Origin: Alphaproteobacteria bacterium
Lineage (GTDB): Bacteria > Pseudomonadota > Alphaproteobacteria > Rhodospirillales > Casp-alpha2
Assembly: GCA_024279135.1 (NCBI GenBank)
Contig: JAJRRU010000012.1
Location: 27,908 to 91,907, forward strand
DNA: 64,000 bases
Reading direction: 5' to 3'
Shown here: one piece after another, positions 47,017 to 55,098 of the stretch
How positions within the stretch are numbered: position 1 is the stretch's first letter
How the letters are laid out: the number at the start of each line of letters is the position of its first letter
The notes under the pieces: generated by a model
The model's database searches: none
Told to the model about the DNA's origin: nothing
The model's input: only the letters and a program-made list of their open reading frames with translations
Program-made: the position numbers and the translations under genes

Positions 47017-48417
47017 TCAGAAAGTATCCGATCTTTTTTTGGGTAATTTCACACAGACCGACAATCCACCATCGGCCATATTATCAAGGATGATGACACC
47101 ACCATGGGCGGTGATGACATCGCGCACGACGCTAAGCCCCAATCCAGTACCGCCGGTTTCACGAGAGCGCGATGTCTCCATACGGTAAAATGGCTGGAAA
47201 ACGATAGTCCGCTGATCTTGCGGGATGCCAGGCCCATTGTCCTCAACGCGCACAACCACATCGGTCTCAGTTTCTTCAATAAAGACTTCGGCACAACTGC
47301 CATATTTAAGGGCATTATCAATTAAATTCCCAAAAGCCCGTTGCAGAGAAACCGGTCTTCCTTCTGTCAAAATTCTGGGCGGGTCTTTGAAGACAATATC
47401 ATGACCAGCATCGACAGCCTCGCTGCAAAGGGTTTCCAGCAAAGCCGACAGATCGATACGGCTAACCTCTTCGATCTTTGCATCATCGCGGGCAAAATCC
47501 AGCGTGGATTTTACCATGATTTCGATTTGCAAAATATCGGACAGGACTTTGCTTTGTATCTCTTCATCTTCAATAAACTCAGCACGCAGACGCAACCGCG
47601 TAATGGGCGTTCGCAGATCGTGTGAAATTGAAGCCAGCATCTGGGTTCGTCCGTGAACGACTTCCTGCAAACGATGTTGCATTTCGTTAAAGGCCTTGAC
47701 GGCCCGACGAACCTCACGCGGGCCCTGGTCTTTCAATGCCGGGGCGTCCATATTTGCGCCCAATCGTTCAGCGGCTCTGGCGAACAGCCGCAAAGGAGCC
47801 ACCAGTCGGGAGACCGTATAGACCAAAAGGCAAATCACCAGAATATTTGCCAGAATAACAGGTACAAAAAACCCGGCACGCCAAACCGGGCCATCGCGCG
47901 AAATGGGCACCGAAAAATTCAGCCAGCTGTCATCGTGCAATCGGACCGAAGCCAGCAAGGGCAGGAAATCTTCTTTCGGATCAACAAACATACGACGGAT
48001 GCCACCCATGCCGTCTTCCATGCCTCTGAATTCAGAGAGGTTTTTTACATCACCATACATAACCCGCACATAATCTTCCGGCAGGTTGCCCAGTCTTTGA
48101 CGCAGGTCATTTTCAAGCTTGTGGGTTCTCTGATTGGTATCGAAATGCTCTTTGATTATGGGTTCGCTTGAATTTTGTGCAAACATTCCCCGGCCCCTGA
48201 ATTTACCAATCATGCGGGCTCGATCAAACTCAGGAGTATCTTCCGCCATTTTTACCAACATGGTAATGCGATCGGCAACGTGGCGTTCGCCCGACAGTGC
48301 CAGCACCCCGCTGCGGTCCCAGGAATATAACGCCATGGCAATGGCCTGGGCGAAAACAAGCCCGGCAAGAACGACAATGACCGTTCGCCCGATCAGACTT
48401 TGTGGCAATATTTTCAT
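47017..48417 (-). CDS. EnvZ-type sensor histidine kinase
   Basis: 466 residues from the ATG at 48417, one base past the response regulator stop; longer in-frame starts lie in that gene. Membrane spans are at about 11-31 and 170-195 with a periplasmic sensor between them. A HAMP region follows (LVAPLRLFARAAERLGANMDAP), then the HisKA box MLASISHDLRTPITRLRLRAEF with the phosphorylated His, and the ATPase boxes LIDNALKYG, VEDNGPGIP and GGTGLGLSVV. It is the partner of the OmpR-type regulator and, given its position, a candidate controller of the sulfur operon. Confidence 0.92.
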   Translation of the reverse strand: MKILPQSLIGRTVIVVLAGLVFAQAIAMALYSWDRSGVLALSGERHVADRITMLVKMAEDTPEFDRARMIGKFRGRGMFAQNSSEPIIKEHFDTNQRTHKLENDLRQRLGNLPEDYVRVMYGDVKNLSEFRGMEDGMGGIRRMFVDPKEDFLPLLASVRLHDDSWLNFSVPISRDGPVWRAGFFVPVILANILVICLLVYTVSRLVAPLRLFARAAERLGANMDAPALKDQGPREVRRAVKAFNEMQHRLQEVVHGRTQMLASISHDLRTPITRLRLRAEFIEDEEIQSKVLSDILQIEIMVKSTLDFARDDAKIEEVSRIDLSALLETLCSEAVDAGHDIVFKDPPRILTEGRPVSLQRAFGNLIDNALKYGSCAEVFIEETETDVVVRVEDNGPGIPQDQRTIVFQPFYRMETSRSRETGGTGLGLSVVRDVITAHGGVIILDNMADGGLSVCVKLPKKRSDTF

Positions 48418-48418
48418 A

Positions 48419-49153
48419 TCAGATCGAATTGCTTTCAAGCACATCAACTGGTGTTGAAAGTACATATCCACCGCCCCGCACAGTCTTGATCAAGACTGGC
48501 TCGGACGGATCAACTTCGATCTTGTGTCGCAACCGGCTGATCTGGACATCGATACTGCGATCGAACGGAATGGCATCGCGCCCCCTTGCCAGATCCAGCA
48601 ATTGATCACGGCTGAGCACGTGTTGAGGATGTTTCAGCAATGCCACCAGCAGGGCGTATTCGCCCCCCGTCAGGGTCGTCAAGGCATCTTCTGCCGAACG
48701 CAATTCCCGGGTTGCCGTATTCAGTGACCAGCCTGCAAATGCAAATACTGCTTTGTCAATGATATCGCTCGGGTGGGACAGTAAATGGCTACGGCGCAGC
48801 ACGGCCTTTATACGTGCCAGCAATTCACGGGGGTTAAACGGTTTTGCCAGATAATCATCGGCGCCCATTTCCAGCCCGACAATGCGGTCTGTTTCCTCGC
48901 CCATGGCTGTCAGCATGATGACAGGTAAATCTGACCTGGCACGCAAGTTCCGACACAGGGTCAACCCATCTTCGCCGGGCAACATAAGATCAAGAACAAC
49001 CAGGCCGATACGGCTTTGGTCGAGAATTCGAAGCATCTCCCGGCCATCTGCGGCAACGGAAACCCGGTATCCGTGCTGGCCCAGAAAGCGGGCAAGCAAA
49101 TCACGAATATCTCGATCATCATCGACAATCAGCAAGTGTGTCATTTCAGTCAT
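48419..49153 (-). CDS. OmpR-type response regulator
   Basis: 244 residues. The receiver domain has HLLIVDDDRDIR at the start, the phosphorylated Asp in LVVLDLMLPGEDGL, and KPFNPRELLARI. The winged-helix DNA-binding domain ends DRSIDVQISRLRHKIEVDPSEPVLIKTVRGGGYVLS. The ATG at 49153 is preferred to a TTG at 49171. It is divergent from the octaheme cytochrome gene across 170 bases, a usual arrangement for a regulator with its target. Confidence 0.92.
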   Translation of the reverse strand: MTEMTHLLIVDDDRDIRDLLARFLGQHGYRVSVAADGREMLRILDQSRIGLVVLDLMLPGEDGLTLCRNLRARSDLPVIMLTAMGEETDRIVGLEMGADDYLAKPFNPRELLARIKAVLRRSHLLSHPSDIIDKAVFAFAGWSLNTATRELRSAEDALTTLTGGEYALLVALLKHPQHVLSRDQLLDLARGRDAIPFDRSIDVQISRLRHKIEVDPSEPVLIKTVRGGGYVLSTPVDVLESNSI

Positions 49154-49196
49154 AGCCACACTATACGCCAATAAACCGGGGCAAAGAAAAGCATAT

Positions 49197-49214
49197 TGTA
49201 ACGAAATGTAAACG
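49197..49214. promoter_or_regulatory. Direct repeat between regulator and sulfur operon
   Basis: TTGTAACGAAATGTAAAC contains two TGTAA steps 9 bases apart, and a related CGTAAC occurs at 49235. OmpR-type regulators bind direct repeats of about this spacing. The palindrome TGTCTACAGACA at 49250 is a second candidate site. Binding has not been shown. Confidence 0.3.
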
Positions 49215-49323
49215 TCATCTCACCAGCAATGGTTCGTAACAAAAATGCCTGTCTACAGACACATCACGGCGACATTACTCTTGTAAAATATTAGGGATAA
49301 AAGAATAAAGTTGGAGAGCTATA

Positions 49324-50877
49324 ATGCCCAGGCCTGTTTGGAAAATCCGTAAACCATCCCTTCTGTTTCCTGTAATTCTGGCATTGTGTGTTCTTTCCTG
49401 GAGTGGCACCACCGTACTTGCCTCATCAACCACGGTTCATGAAAAGCTGGAAGGCCTCGCAGGCCCCTTTACCACAGGCCCCCAAGTCACCAAGGCTTGC
49501 CTGGAATGCCATACGGAAGCCTCAAAACAGGTTCACCAGACCAAACACTGGACCTGGAGTTTCACCAACCCGGATACGGGGCAGGAACTGGGCAAGAAAA
49601 ACGTCATCAATAATTTTTGCATTTCAACAGTTTCCAACACCGAAACCTGTGCTTCCTGCCACGTTGGCTACGGTATGAAAGACGACAGTTTTGATTTCTC
49701 ATCCGAAGAAAACGTCGATTGCCTGGTCTGTCATGACACCACAGGGACTTATGATAAAAAACGCCTAATGGACGGCAAATCCCTGAATCTCAAGAAAATT
49801 GCCCAGAACGTTGGCCCCACCAGCCGTGAAACCTGTGGCACCTGCCACTTTAAAGGCGGCGGCGGCAAAGCCGTTAAACACGGCGATCTTGACCCCGGCA
49901 TGGTCAGCCCGGACGGGTTTGTCGATGTCCACATGGACGCCGATGGTTTGAACTTCGGCTGTTCCACCTGCCACAGCACCGATGCCCATATGATTACCGG
50001 CAGCCGCTACCAGCCGCTCGCCTCAGATCACAGCGGCATTGATATTCCCGGAAAGACTGATGGTACACTGGCAAGCTGCACATCGTGTCATGGTGATCGT
50101 CCCATGAAGGATGAAAAGCTTAACGACCACACTGATAAAATCGCCTGCCAAACCTGTCATATTCCGCTGTTTGCCCGCGGAGACTATGCAACCAAGACAT
50201 GGTGGGACTGGTCAACGGCCGGCCAGATGGACGATGACGGCAAACCATTCGTCCGATTGGATCACAACGGTCTTGAGGTTTACAATTCCAAAAAAGGTGA
50301 CTTCGATTGGCAGCGTGACGTGGTCCCAACCTATCGCTGGTTCAACGGCAAAGTCGACTATACGTTGCCCGCCGACACCATCGATCCCGACCAGATCGTC
50401 AGTATCAATACCATCAACGGATCAGCCGATGACCCGGACTCCAAAATCTGGCCCTTCAAGGTCATGCGCGGCAAACAGCCCTATGATACTGAAAACCGCA
50501 CCTTCGCCATCCCCCATACCACGGGTGAGGATGGTTACTGGAAGACCTTTGACTGGCAAGAAGCCCTGCGCAAGGGCATGGCAGCCGCCGATATCCCTTA
50601 CAGCGGAAACTATGGCTTCGTGGAAACCGAAATGTCCTGGCCGCTGGCCCACATGGTTGCCCCGGCGACAGAGGCCCTGACTTGCGAAGAATGCCACAGT
50701 TCCGATGGCCGTATGGCCGGTATCGAGGGTGTTTATATTCCTGGCCGTGATTCTTTGGACTGGCTCGACATGCTTGGTTTCGGCCTGCTCGGCCTGACCG
50801 GCGCTGGCGTCGGCATCCACGGTTTGCTGCGATTTATTTTCCGCCGCAAAACCATAGCCGCCAGCAAGGGAGAATAA
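49324..50877 (+). CDS. Octaheme c-type cytochrome, tetrathionate reductase (OTR) family
   Basis: 517 residues with a signal peptide (cleavage near TVLASS) and eight CxxCH heme sites: residues 59-63 CLECH, 109-113 CASCH, 133-137 CLVCH, 171-175 CGTCH, 213-217 CSTCH, 252-256 CTSCH, 275-279 CQTCH and about 456-460 CEECH. A C-terminal membrane helix (about 484-507) anchors it. The count and spacing match the octaheme tetrathionate reductase family, known for tetrathionate, nitrite or hydroxylamine reduction in vitro. GGAGAG precedes the ATG. It is the first gene of the sulfur operon, directly followed by a membrane cytochrome b. Confidence 0.93.
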   Translation: MPRPVWKIRKPSLLFPVILALCVLSWSGTTVLASSTTVHEKLEGLAGPFTTGPQVTKACLECHTEASKQVHQTKHWTWSFTNPDTGQELGKKNVINNFCISTVSNTETCASCHVGYGMKDDSFDFSSEENVDCLVCHDTTGTYDKKRLMDGKSLNLKKIAQNVGPTSRETCGTCHFKGGGGKAVKHGDLDPGMVSPDGFVDVHMDADGLNFGCSTCHSTDAHMITGSRYQPLASDHSGIDIPGKTDGTLASCTSCHGDRPMKDEKLNDHTDKIACQTCHIPLFARGDYATKTWWDWSTAGQMDDDGKPFVRLDHNGLEVYNSKKGDFDWQRDVVPTYRWFNGKVDYTLPADTIDPDQIVSINTINGSADDPDSKIWPFKVMRGKQPYDTENRTFAIPHTTGEDGYWKTFDWQEALRKGMAAADIPYSGNYGFVETEMSWPLAHMVAPATEALTCEECHSSDGRMAGIEGVYIPGRDSLDWLDMLGFGLLGLTGAGVGIHGLLRFIFRRKTIAASKGE

Positions 50878-50879
50878 CT

Positions 50880-51497
50880 ATGACCGACAATACCAAAAAC
50901 CGCATCTATATCTTCAAGGGTTTCGAACGCTTCTGGCACTGGGCGCAAGCCGCTCTGATCATGGGCATGGCCGTAACCGGGTTTGAAATTCACGGAACCT
51001 ACGCCCTGATCGGTTTTAAAGCTGCGGTGTTCTGGCATGGTACACTGGCCTGGACGCTGATCATATTATGGATTTTTGCGATCTTCTGGCACCTGACGAC
51101 CGGTGAATGGCGGCACTACATCCCGACCACAGATAAACTTATCAGTGTGGCAATGTTCTATGGCTACGGTATTTTCAAAGGTGAACCCCATCCCTATAAA
51201 CCAACCTTGTTGCGCAAGCACAACCCGCTTCAATTACTGGCTTACCTTGGTTTCAAACTGTTCATGGCCCCCCTGATCTGGGTTTCAGGCATCCTCTATC
51301 TCTACATCAACGAATGGACTGCCTGGAACCTGGGTTGGCTGGACTGGCTCGGCCTGGAAATCATCGCCCCGGTCCATGTGGCGGCAGCGTTTTTCCTGAT
51401 TATTTTCCTGGTTGGTCACGTCTACATGACCACCATGGGACACACCTTTTTTGCCCACATCAAAGCCATGATCACCGGGTGGGAGGAACATTCATGA
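50880..51497 (+). CDS. Cytochrome b561-type membrane subunit
   Basis: 205 residues with four membrane segments and well-placed histidines (FERFWHWAQAALIMGM, LVFWHGTLAW, FWHLTTGEWRHY, HVAAAFFLIIFLVGHVYMT), as in the b-type quinol-linked subunits of thiosulfate reductase or Ni/Fe hydrogenase. The ORF begins 2 bases after the octaheme gene and overlaps soxY by ATGA. It should exchange electrons between the quinone pool and the octaheme cytochrome at the membrane face. The chain's direction cannot be told from sequence. Confidence 0.9.
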   Translation: MTDNTKNRIYIFKGFERFWHWAQAALIMGMAVTGFEIHGTYALIGFKAAVFWHGTLAWTLIILWIFAIFWHLTTGEWRHYIPTTDKLISVAMFYGYGIFKGEPHPYKPTLLRKHNPLQLLAYLGFKLFMAPLIWVSGILYLYINEWTAWNLGWLDWLGLEIIAPVHVAAAFFLIIFLVGHVYMTTMGHTFFAHIKAMITGWEEHS

Positions 51498-51970
51498 CAC
51501 AGCACATAATCTCATTATCCCGGCGCGAGGTCTTGCGTTACGGTGGTGCAACTTTGGCCCTGCTCGCCGTTGGCCCCATGTTCTCGACAACTGCAGAGGC
51601 ATCACCCAAAGAGGCAAAAGCAAAACTCGCCCAATTAACCGGTGATGTAGACATAATCAAAGGGCGTATCCACATAACCCTGCCCAGGCTTTCCCATGAC
51701 GGCACCCGTGTCCGCATCATGATCAAAACAGACAGCCCCATGACGCCGGATGATTACGTACGCGCAATCCACATTCTTGGTGAACGCAACACGGTTCCTG
51801 AAATCGCCAGTTTCCAGTTCACACCGCAATCCGGTAAGGCCGAAATTATCACCCGTATCCGGCTCGCCAAGTCACAAACAATCATAGCCGCCGCCGAGAT
51901 GAGTGATGGCAGCGTTTATATGGCCAAAGCCCGCTGTAACATCGCACGCGGTGCCGGTGGCTGTGGATAA
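51494..51970 (+). CDS. soxY: SoxY-like sulfur carrier
   Basis: SoxY carries the sulfur substrate on a Cys at the very C-terminus. This 158-residue protein has a Tat signal (SRREVLRYGGATLALL) and ends GAGGCG, so the carrier Cys is present but the usual GGCGG loses the final Gly. The body (GRIHITLPRLSHDGTRVRIMIKTDSPM) is the usual SoxY beta domain. An additional Cys (KARCNIARG) lies 11 residues before the swinging arm's Cys. It overlaps the cytochrome b gene by ATGA and is 11 bases from soxZ. Confidence 0.9.
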   Translation: MTQHIISLSRREVLRYGGATLALLAVGPMFSTTAEASPKEAKAKLAQLTGDVDIIKGRIHITLPRLSHDGTRVRIMIKTDSPMTPDDYVRAIHILGERNTVPEIASFQFTPQSGKAEIITRIRLAKSQTIIAAAEMSDGSVYMAKARCNIARGAGGCG

Positions 51971-51981
51971 GGAGCACCATA

Positions 51982-52314
51982 ATGAACCCGCTGACACCCA
52001 GAATTAAAATGCCCTCGCAGGCGCGTCTCGATGAAATTATCACAATCAAGACCAAGGTTCGCCACCCCATGGAAACAGGCTGGCGCAAGGACGGAGACGG
52101 TAACGCCGTGCCTCGAAACCGGATCAATTGGTTCATCTGTCGCTTTGAAGGCGTAGAAGTTTTCAGTTCGACCTTTCATTCCGGCGTTTCAGCAGACCCT
52201 TACCTTGTGTTTTACAACAAGGTTTCAGGCGCCGGCACCTACACATTCGAATGGCATGTCGATGACAACTCAGTTCTGATTGCCTCGGTTCCCATGGAAA
52301 TCAACAACATCTGA
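51982..52314 (+). CDS. soxZ: SoxZ
   Basis: SoxZ pairs with SoxY to form the carrier complex. 110 residues with PRIKMPSQARLDEIITIKTKVRHPMETGWRKD at the start and VEVFSSTFHSGVSADPYLVFYNKVSGAG in the middle, both typical. SoxZ lacks a Cys arm, and no C-terminal Cys is seen here. GGATAAGGAGC precedes the ATG. The rhodanese gene follows after 19 bases. Confidence 0.93.
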   Translation: MNPLTPRIKMPSQARLDEIITIKTKVRHPMETGWRKDGDGNAVPRNRINWFICRFEGVEVFSSTFHSGVSADPYLVFYNKVSGAGTYTFEWHVDDNSVLIASVPMEINNI

Positions 52315-52333
52315 CAATACGGAGGATCAAGCC

Positions 52334-53458
52334 ATGAAACGCATACTCTCATTATTATCTATCACCATAATAACCTTTATCATTGTCCTTGCGTTCAACG
52401 CTCCACCGGCTGGCGCGGTAGAGGCGGGATATTACACGAAGATTGTCGACTATGGCTTCATTGAGCCTTACGCCGTCATCCCCAGCCGTGATGATGTTAC
52501 CATCATCGATTCCCGGCCTGTGAAACGGCGCTTTGATACCGGGCATATCCCCGGTGCGATCAGCCTGCCAAACAGTACCTTTGACAAGCTGGTGAGCAAA
52601 CTACCAACCGATAAATCCACCATGCTGATTTTCTACTGTGGCGGAGAAAAATGTATGCTGAGCCATAAGTCCGCCTACAAGGCAGAGGCATTGGGATATA
52701 CCAATATCTACGTGTATGCCGCCGGATATCCTGATTGGATCGACAAGGGAAACCTTGCTTCTGTCAGTGCGGCCTATGTGAAAACTGCAATTAAAAAAGA
52801 CAAGGCTATTGTGATTGATGCCCGTCCAGCCAAACGTAAATATAACAAAGGACATGTACCGGGCGCGATCAACATCCCCAACACAAGCTTTGACAAGCTC
52901 ACCGGTATGCTGCCCACAGATAAACAGATGCAACTGGTTTTTTATTGTGGCGGCATGAAATGCCCGCTTAGTGTCAAATCGGCGCACAAGGCCCTTGATT
53001 TAGGTTATACGGACGTCAAGGTTTTCCAGGGTGGATACCCGGAATGGGTCAAGGTTTTTGACAAAGGTGTCAGTGGTCAGGAACCTTATGCGCAAACCAG
53101 CCGCAACACCGGGCCTGCCATCACGGTCGGTGCGGATGGTGATACTATCACCGTTGAATCCTTCGCCGCGGTCATGACGAATGATCGAAACAGTATTCAC
53201 CTGATCGATGTGCGTGATGCCTCTGAATTTGCCAGTGGTGCCATGCCCGGTGCCTTGAATATTCCTGTCGAGGAACTGGTTGACCTTGTTGCCGATCTGC
53301 CCACTGACAAACCAATCGTATTTGTCTGCGCCACCGGTGCCCGTAGTGGCGAAGCCTATGATATCGTAAAACTGGAAAAGGAGGAAATGGAGGTTCTCTT
53401 CCTCGATGCGGAAGTGACCTATAAGAAAGATGGTAACTACGAAGTAATCCCTAACTAA
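52334..53458 (+). CDS. Exported triple-rhodanese sulfurtransferase
   Basis: 374 residues with a signal peptide (cleavage near PAGAVE) and three rhodanese domains at about 40-137, 145-242 and 270-370. The active Cys are C102 (YCGGEKC), C205 (YCGGMKC) and C332 (VCATGARSG). Domains 1 and 2 are near-duplicates (RPVKRRFDTGHIPGAI against RPAKRKYNKGHVPGAI), each with a second Cys five residues on, and domain 3 has a normal loop. The ATG at 52334 follows GGAGGA. As the last gene of the operon it could pass persulfide sulfur to or from SoxYZ in the periplasm. Confidence 0.92.
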   Translation: MKRILSLLSITIITFIIVLAFNAPPAGAVEAGYYTKIVDYGFIEPYAVIPSRDDVTIIDSRPVKRRFDTGHIPGAISLPNSTFDKLVSKLPTDKSTMLIFYCGGEKCMLSHKSAYKAEALGYTNIYVYAAGYPDWIDKGNLASVSAAYVKTAIKKDKAIVIDARPAKRKYNKGHVPGAINIPNTSFDKLTGMLPTDKQMQLVFYCGGMKCPLSVKSAHKALDLGYTDVKVFQGGYPEWVKVFDKGVSGQEPYAQTSRNTGPAITVGADGDTITVESFAAVMTNDRNSIHLIDVRDASEFASGAMPGALNIPVEELVDLVADLPTDKPIVFVCATGARSGEAYDIVKLEKEEMEVLFLDAEVTYKKDGNYEVIPN

Positions 53459-53490
53459 TCTCGTTCAAATTATAAACTCTCACACACACA

Positions 53491-53517
53491 ATTGCGGGGG
53501 CATAATGCCCCCGTAAT
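53491..53517 (+). terminator. Terminator of the sulfur operon
   Basis: CGGGGGCA (53495-53502) and TGCCCCCG (53506-53513) pair around TAA, with AATT flanks. It ends 37 bases past the rhodanese gene, followed by TAATTAT. Confidence 0.85.
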
Positions 53518-53590
53518 TATATGTCACCCGTTTTCATACGAATAATTATAAAATTTGCGTCGTCTGGTCACATGTATTTTTCTCCGCCCT

Positions 53591-53905
53591 TCAGGGGTCG
53601 CAATATATGTCGGCTAGGGTGGTGATAATTTTGATCACGTCCGGATTAGAGATGTGATAATATATGGTCTGAGCTTCTCGTCGTGTCGAAACAATTTTAT
53701 GCTCGCGCAATATAGCCAGATGCTGGGACAGTGCCGATTGAGACAAACCAAGATGTTTCTGAATATCACCAACGGATAATTCAGTATCTTCCAGATGACA
53801 AAGAATCATCAATCGACGTTCGTTGGCCAGCACCCGCATGAGGCCAGCGGCATCTGCAGTGCGCGCTTTAAAGTCTTGTTTCGCAAAGGTCAAAACATTA
53901 GCCAT
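53591..53905 (-). CDS. ArsR-family regulator, BigR/SqrR-like
   Basis: A 104-residue winged-helix repressor. Two Cys at residues 36 (RLMILCHLED) and 102 (IYCDP, near the C-terminus) match the pair that forms a di- or tetrasulfide in BigR/SqrR and releases DNA when sulfide or persulfide builds up. The recognition helix is LGLSQSALSQHLAILREH. It is divergent from the persulfide dioxygenase gene across 83 A+T-rich bases with several inverted repeats. It probably represses that gene, and possibly the sulfur operon 130 bases away on the other side. Confidence 0.87.
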   Translation of the reverse strand: MANVLTFAKQDFKARTADAAGLMRVLANERRLMILCHLEDTELSVGDIQKHLGLSQSALSQHLAILREHKIVSTRREAQTIYYHISNPDVIKIITTLADIYCDP

Positions 53906-53906
53906 G

Positions 53907-53960
53907 GATTAATTATATTAGATATTGCTAAATTAGTAAATATTAATATATAAAAATATG
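53907..53960. promoter_or_regulatory. Candidate operator between the ArsR gene and the dioxygenase gene
   Basis: A very A+T-rich stretch with repeated ATATTAG/CTAAATTAGTAAATATT units and the palindrome TAAATATTAATATATA. Its position between a BigR-like gene and a persulfide dioxygenase is where such repressors bind. The exact site cannot be set without a known consensus. Confidence 0.4.
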
Positions 53961-53988
53961 AAACATTTCATGTAAAAGGATCAAACCT

Positions 53989-54858
53989 ATGGAAATCGAG
54001 CCGTTTTACGACCAATCGACCGGGACCATCAGCTATATTGTCTCAGACCCCGCCACATCTGAGGCTGCGTTTATCGATCCGGTGTTGGACTATGACGGTG
54101 CCAGCGCTCAATTATCGACCCGCTCAGTCGATACAATGATGAGCTATGCCCACGACAAGGGCCTGACGGTCACCTGGTGTCTGGAAACTCATATTCATGC
54201 AGACCACCTGTCGGCGGCAGATTATGTACGCGAAAAGACGGCAGCCAAAATTGGTATTGGTGAAAAAGTGGCTCTAATTCAGGTGCTCTTTAAAACCTTT
54301 TACAATCTGGCCGATGATGAAGTGGATATTACCCAGTTTGATCGCCTGTTTTGCCATGAAGATACATTCAAGATTGGTCATCTGGTTGTCTCGGTCATGC
54401 ACACGCCAGGCCATACACCGGCCTGTGTAACCTATCTGGTCGGTGATGCGGCATTTGTCGGCGATACCATTTTCATGCCTGACTATGGAACGGCACGAAC
54501 TGATTTTCCGGGTGGTGATGCCCGGACGTTATATCGATCAATTCAAAGCATCCTGAGTTTACCAACGCAAACCAGAATTTTCGTCGGTCACGATTACCTG
54601 CCAGAAGGCCGTCAATCGCCAGCCTGGGTCAGCAATGTGGACAAACAAAAAACCAACAATATTCACGTAAATGATACCGTTTCAGAAGAATATTTTATTA
54701 ATTTGCGTCAAACCCGGGATGCAACACTCACAGCCCCGGCGCTCATTCTGCCATCCCTGCAGGTCAATATCCGGGCTGGGAAATTATTTCCAGCGGAGTC
54801 AGACGGGCATCAGTATTTGAAAATCCCCATCAACAAGCTGGCCACCCCGGTGAAATAG
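53989..54858 (+). CDS. blh: Persulfide dioxygenase, Blh type (metallo-beta-lactamase fold)
   Basis: 289 residues. The iron-binding signature is THIHADH with H68, H70, D72 and H73, followed by HTPGHTPACVTYL and VGDTIFMPDYGTARTDFPGGDARTLYRSI, the characteristic segment of Blh and ETHE1-type enzymes, which oxidise glutathione persulfide to sulfite. IFVGHDYLPEGR closes the metal site. With the divergent two-Cys ArsR regulator it forms the well-known sulfide-detoxification pair, next to the SoxYZ operon. No fused rhodanese or DUF442 domain is present. Confidence 0.9.
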   Translation: MEIEPFYDQSTGTISYIVSDPATSEAAFIDPVLDYDGASAQLSTRSVDTMMSYAHDKGLTVTWCLETHIHADHLSAADYVREKTAAKIGIGEKVALIQVLFKTFYNLADDEVDITQFDRLFCHEDTFKIGHLVVSVMHTPGHTPACVTYLVGDAAFVGDTIFMPDYGTARTDFPGGDARTLYRSIQSILSLPTQTRIFVGHDYLPEGRQSPAWVSNVDKQKTNNIHVNDTVSEEYFINLRQTRDATLTAPALILPSLQVNIRAGKLFPAESDGHQYLKIPINKLATPVK

Positions 54859-55098
54859 GATTGGGTATATTTGCATCTAACCCTACAGGGTAAAATGTTC
54901 ACGCATTGGTGATTATTGGTTACTTTTGATATACCATAGCAATCCTGGCAAAAAAAATTCACCAACACCCCTGAGCAAACCAAGAGTCTGCATGGTCGGG
55001 GGCATCCTCATGTCGAGAAAATACTGTAAGCGCCTCAAGTATAACGCAATCGGCAACAAAGTGGTCGCCGTGTTTGACCGTCTACAGACCAAAAACGA
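54859..55098. other. Gap with one doubtful short ORF
   Basis: An ATG at 54992 opens 36 codons (second ATG at 55010 opens 30) ending at 55102 in KVVAVFDRLQTKND, overlapping the stop of the SH3-protein gene. There is no good ribosome site and no family likeness, so it is not called as a gene. No other structure was seen in the gap. Confidence 0.3.

Noticed and set aside
53507..53590. A gene between the sulfur operon terminator and the ArsR gene
   Set aside because: Only about 75 A+T-rich bases without an open frame of note.
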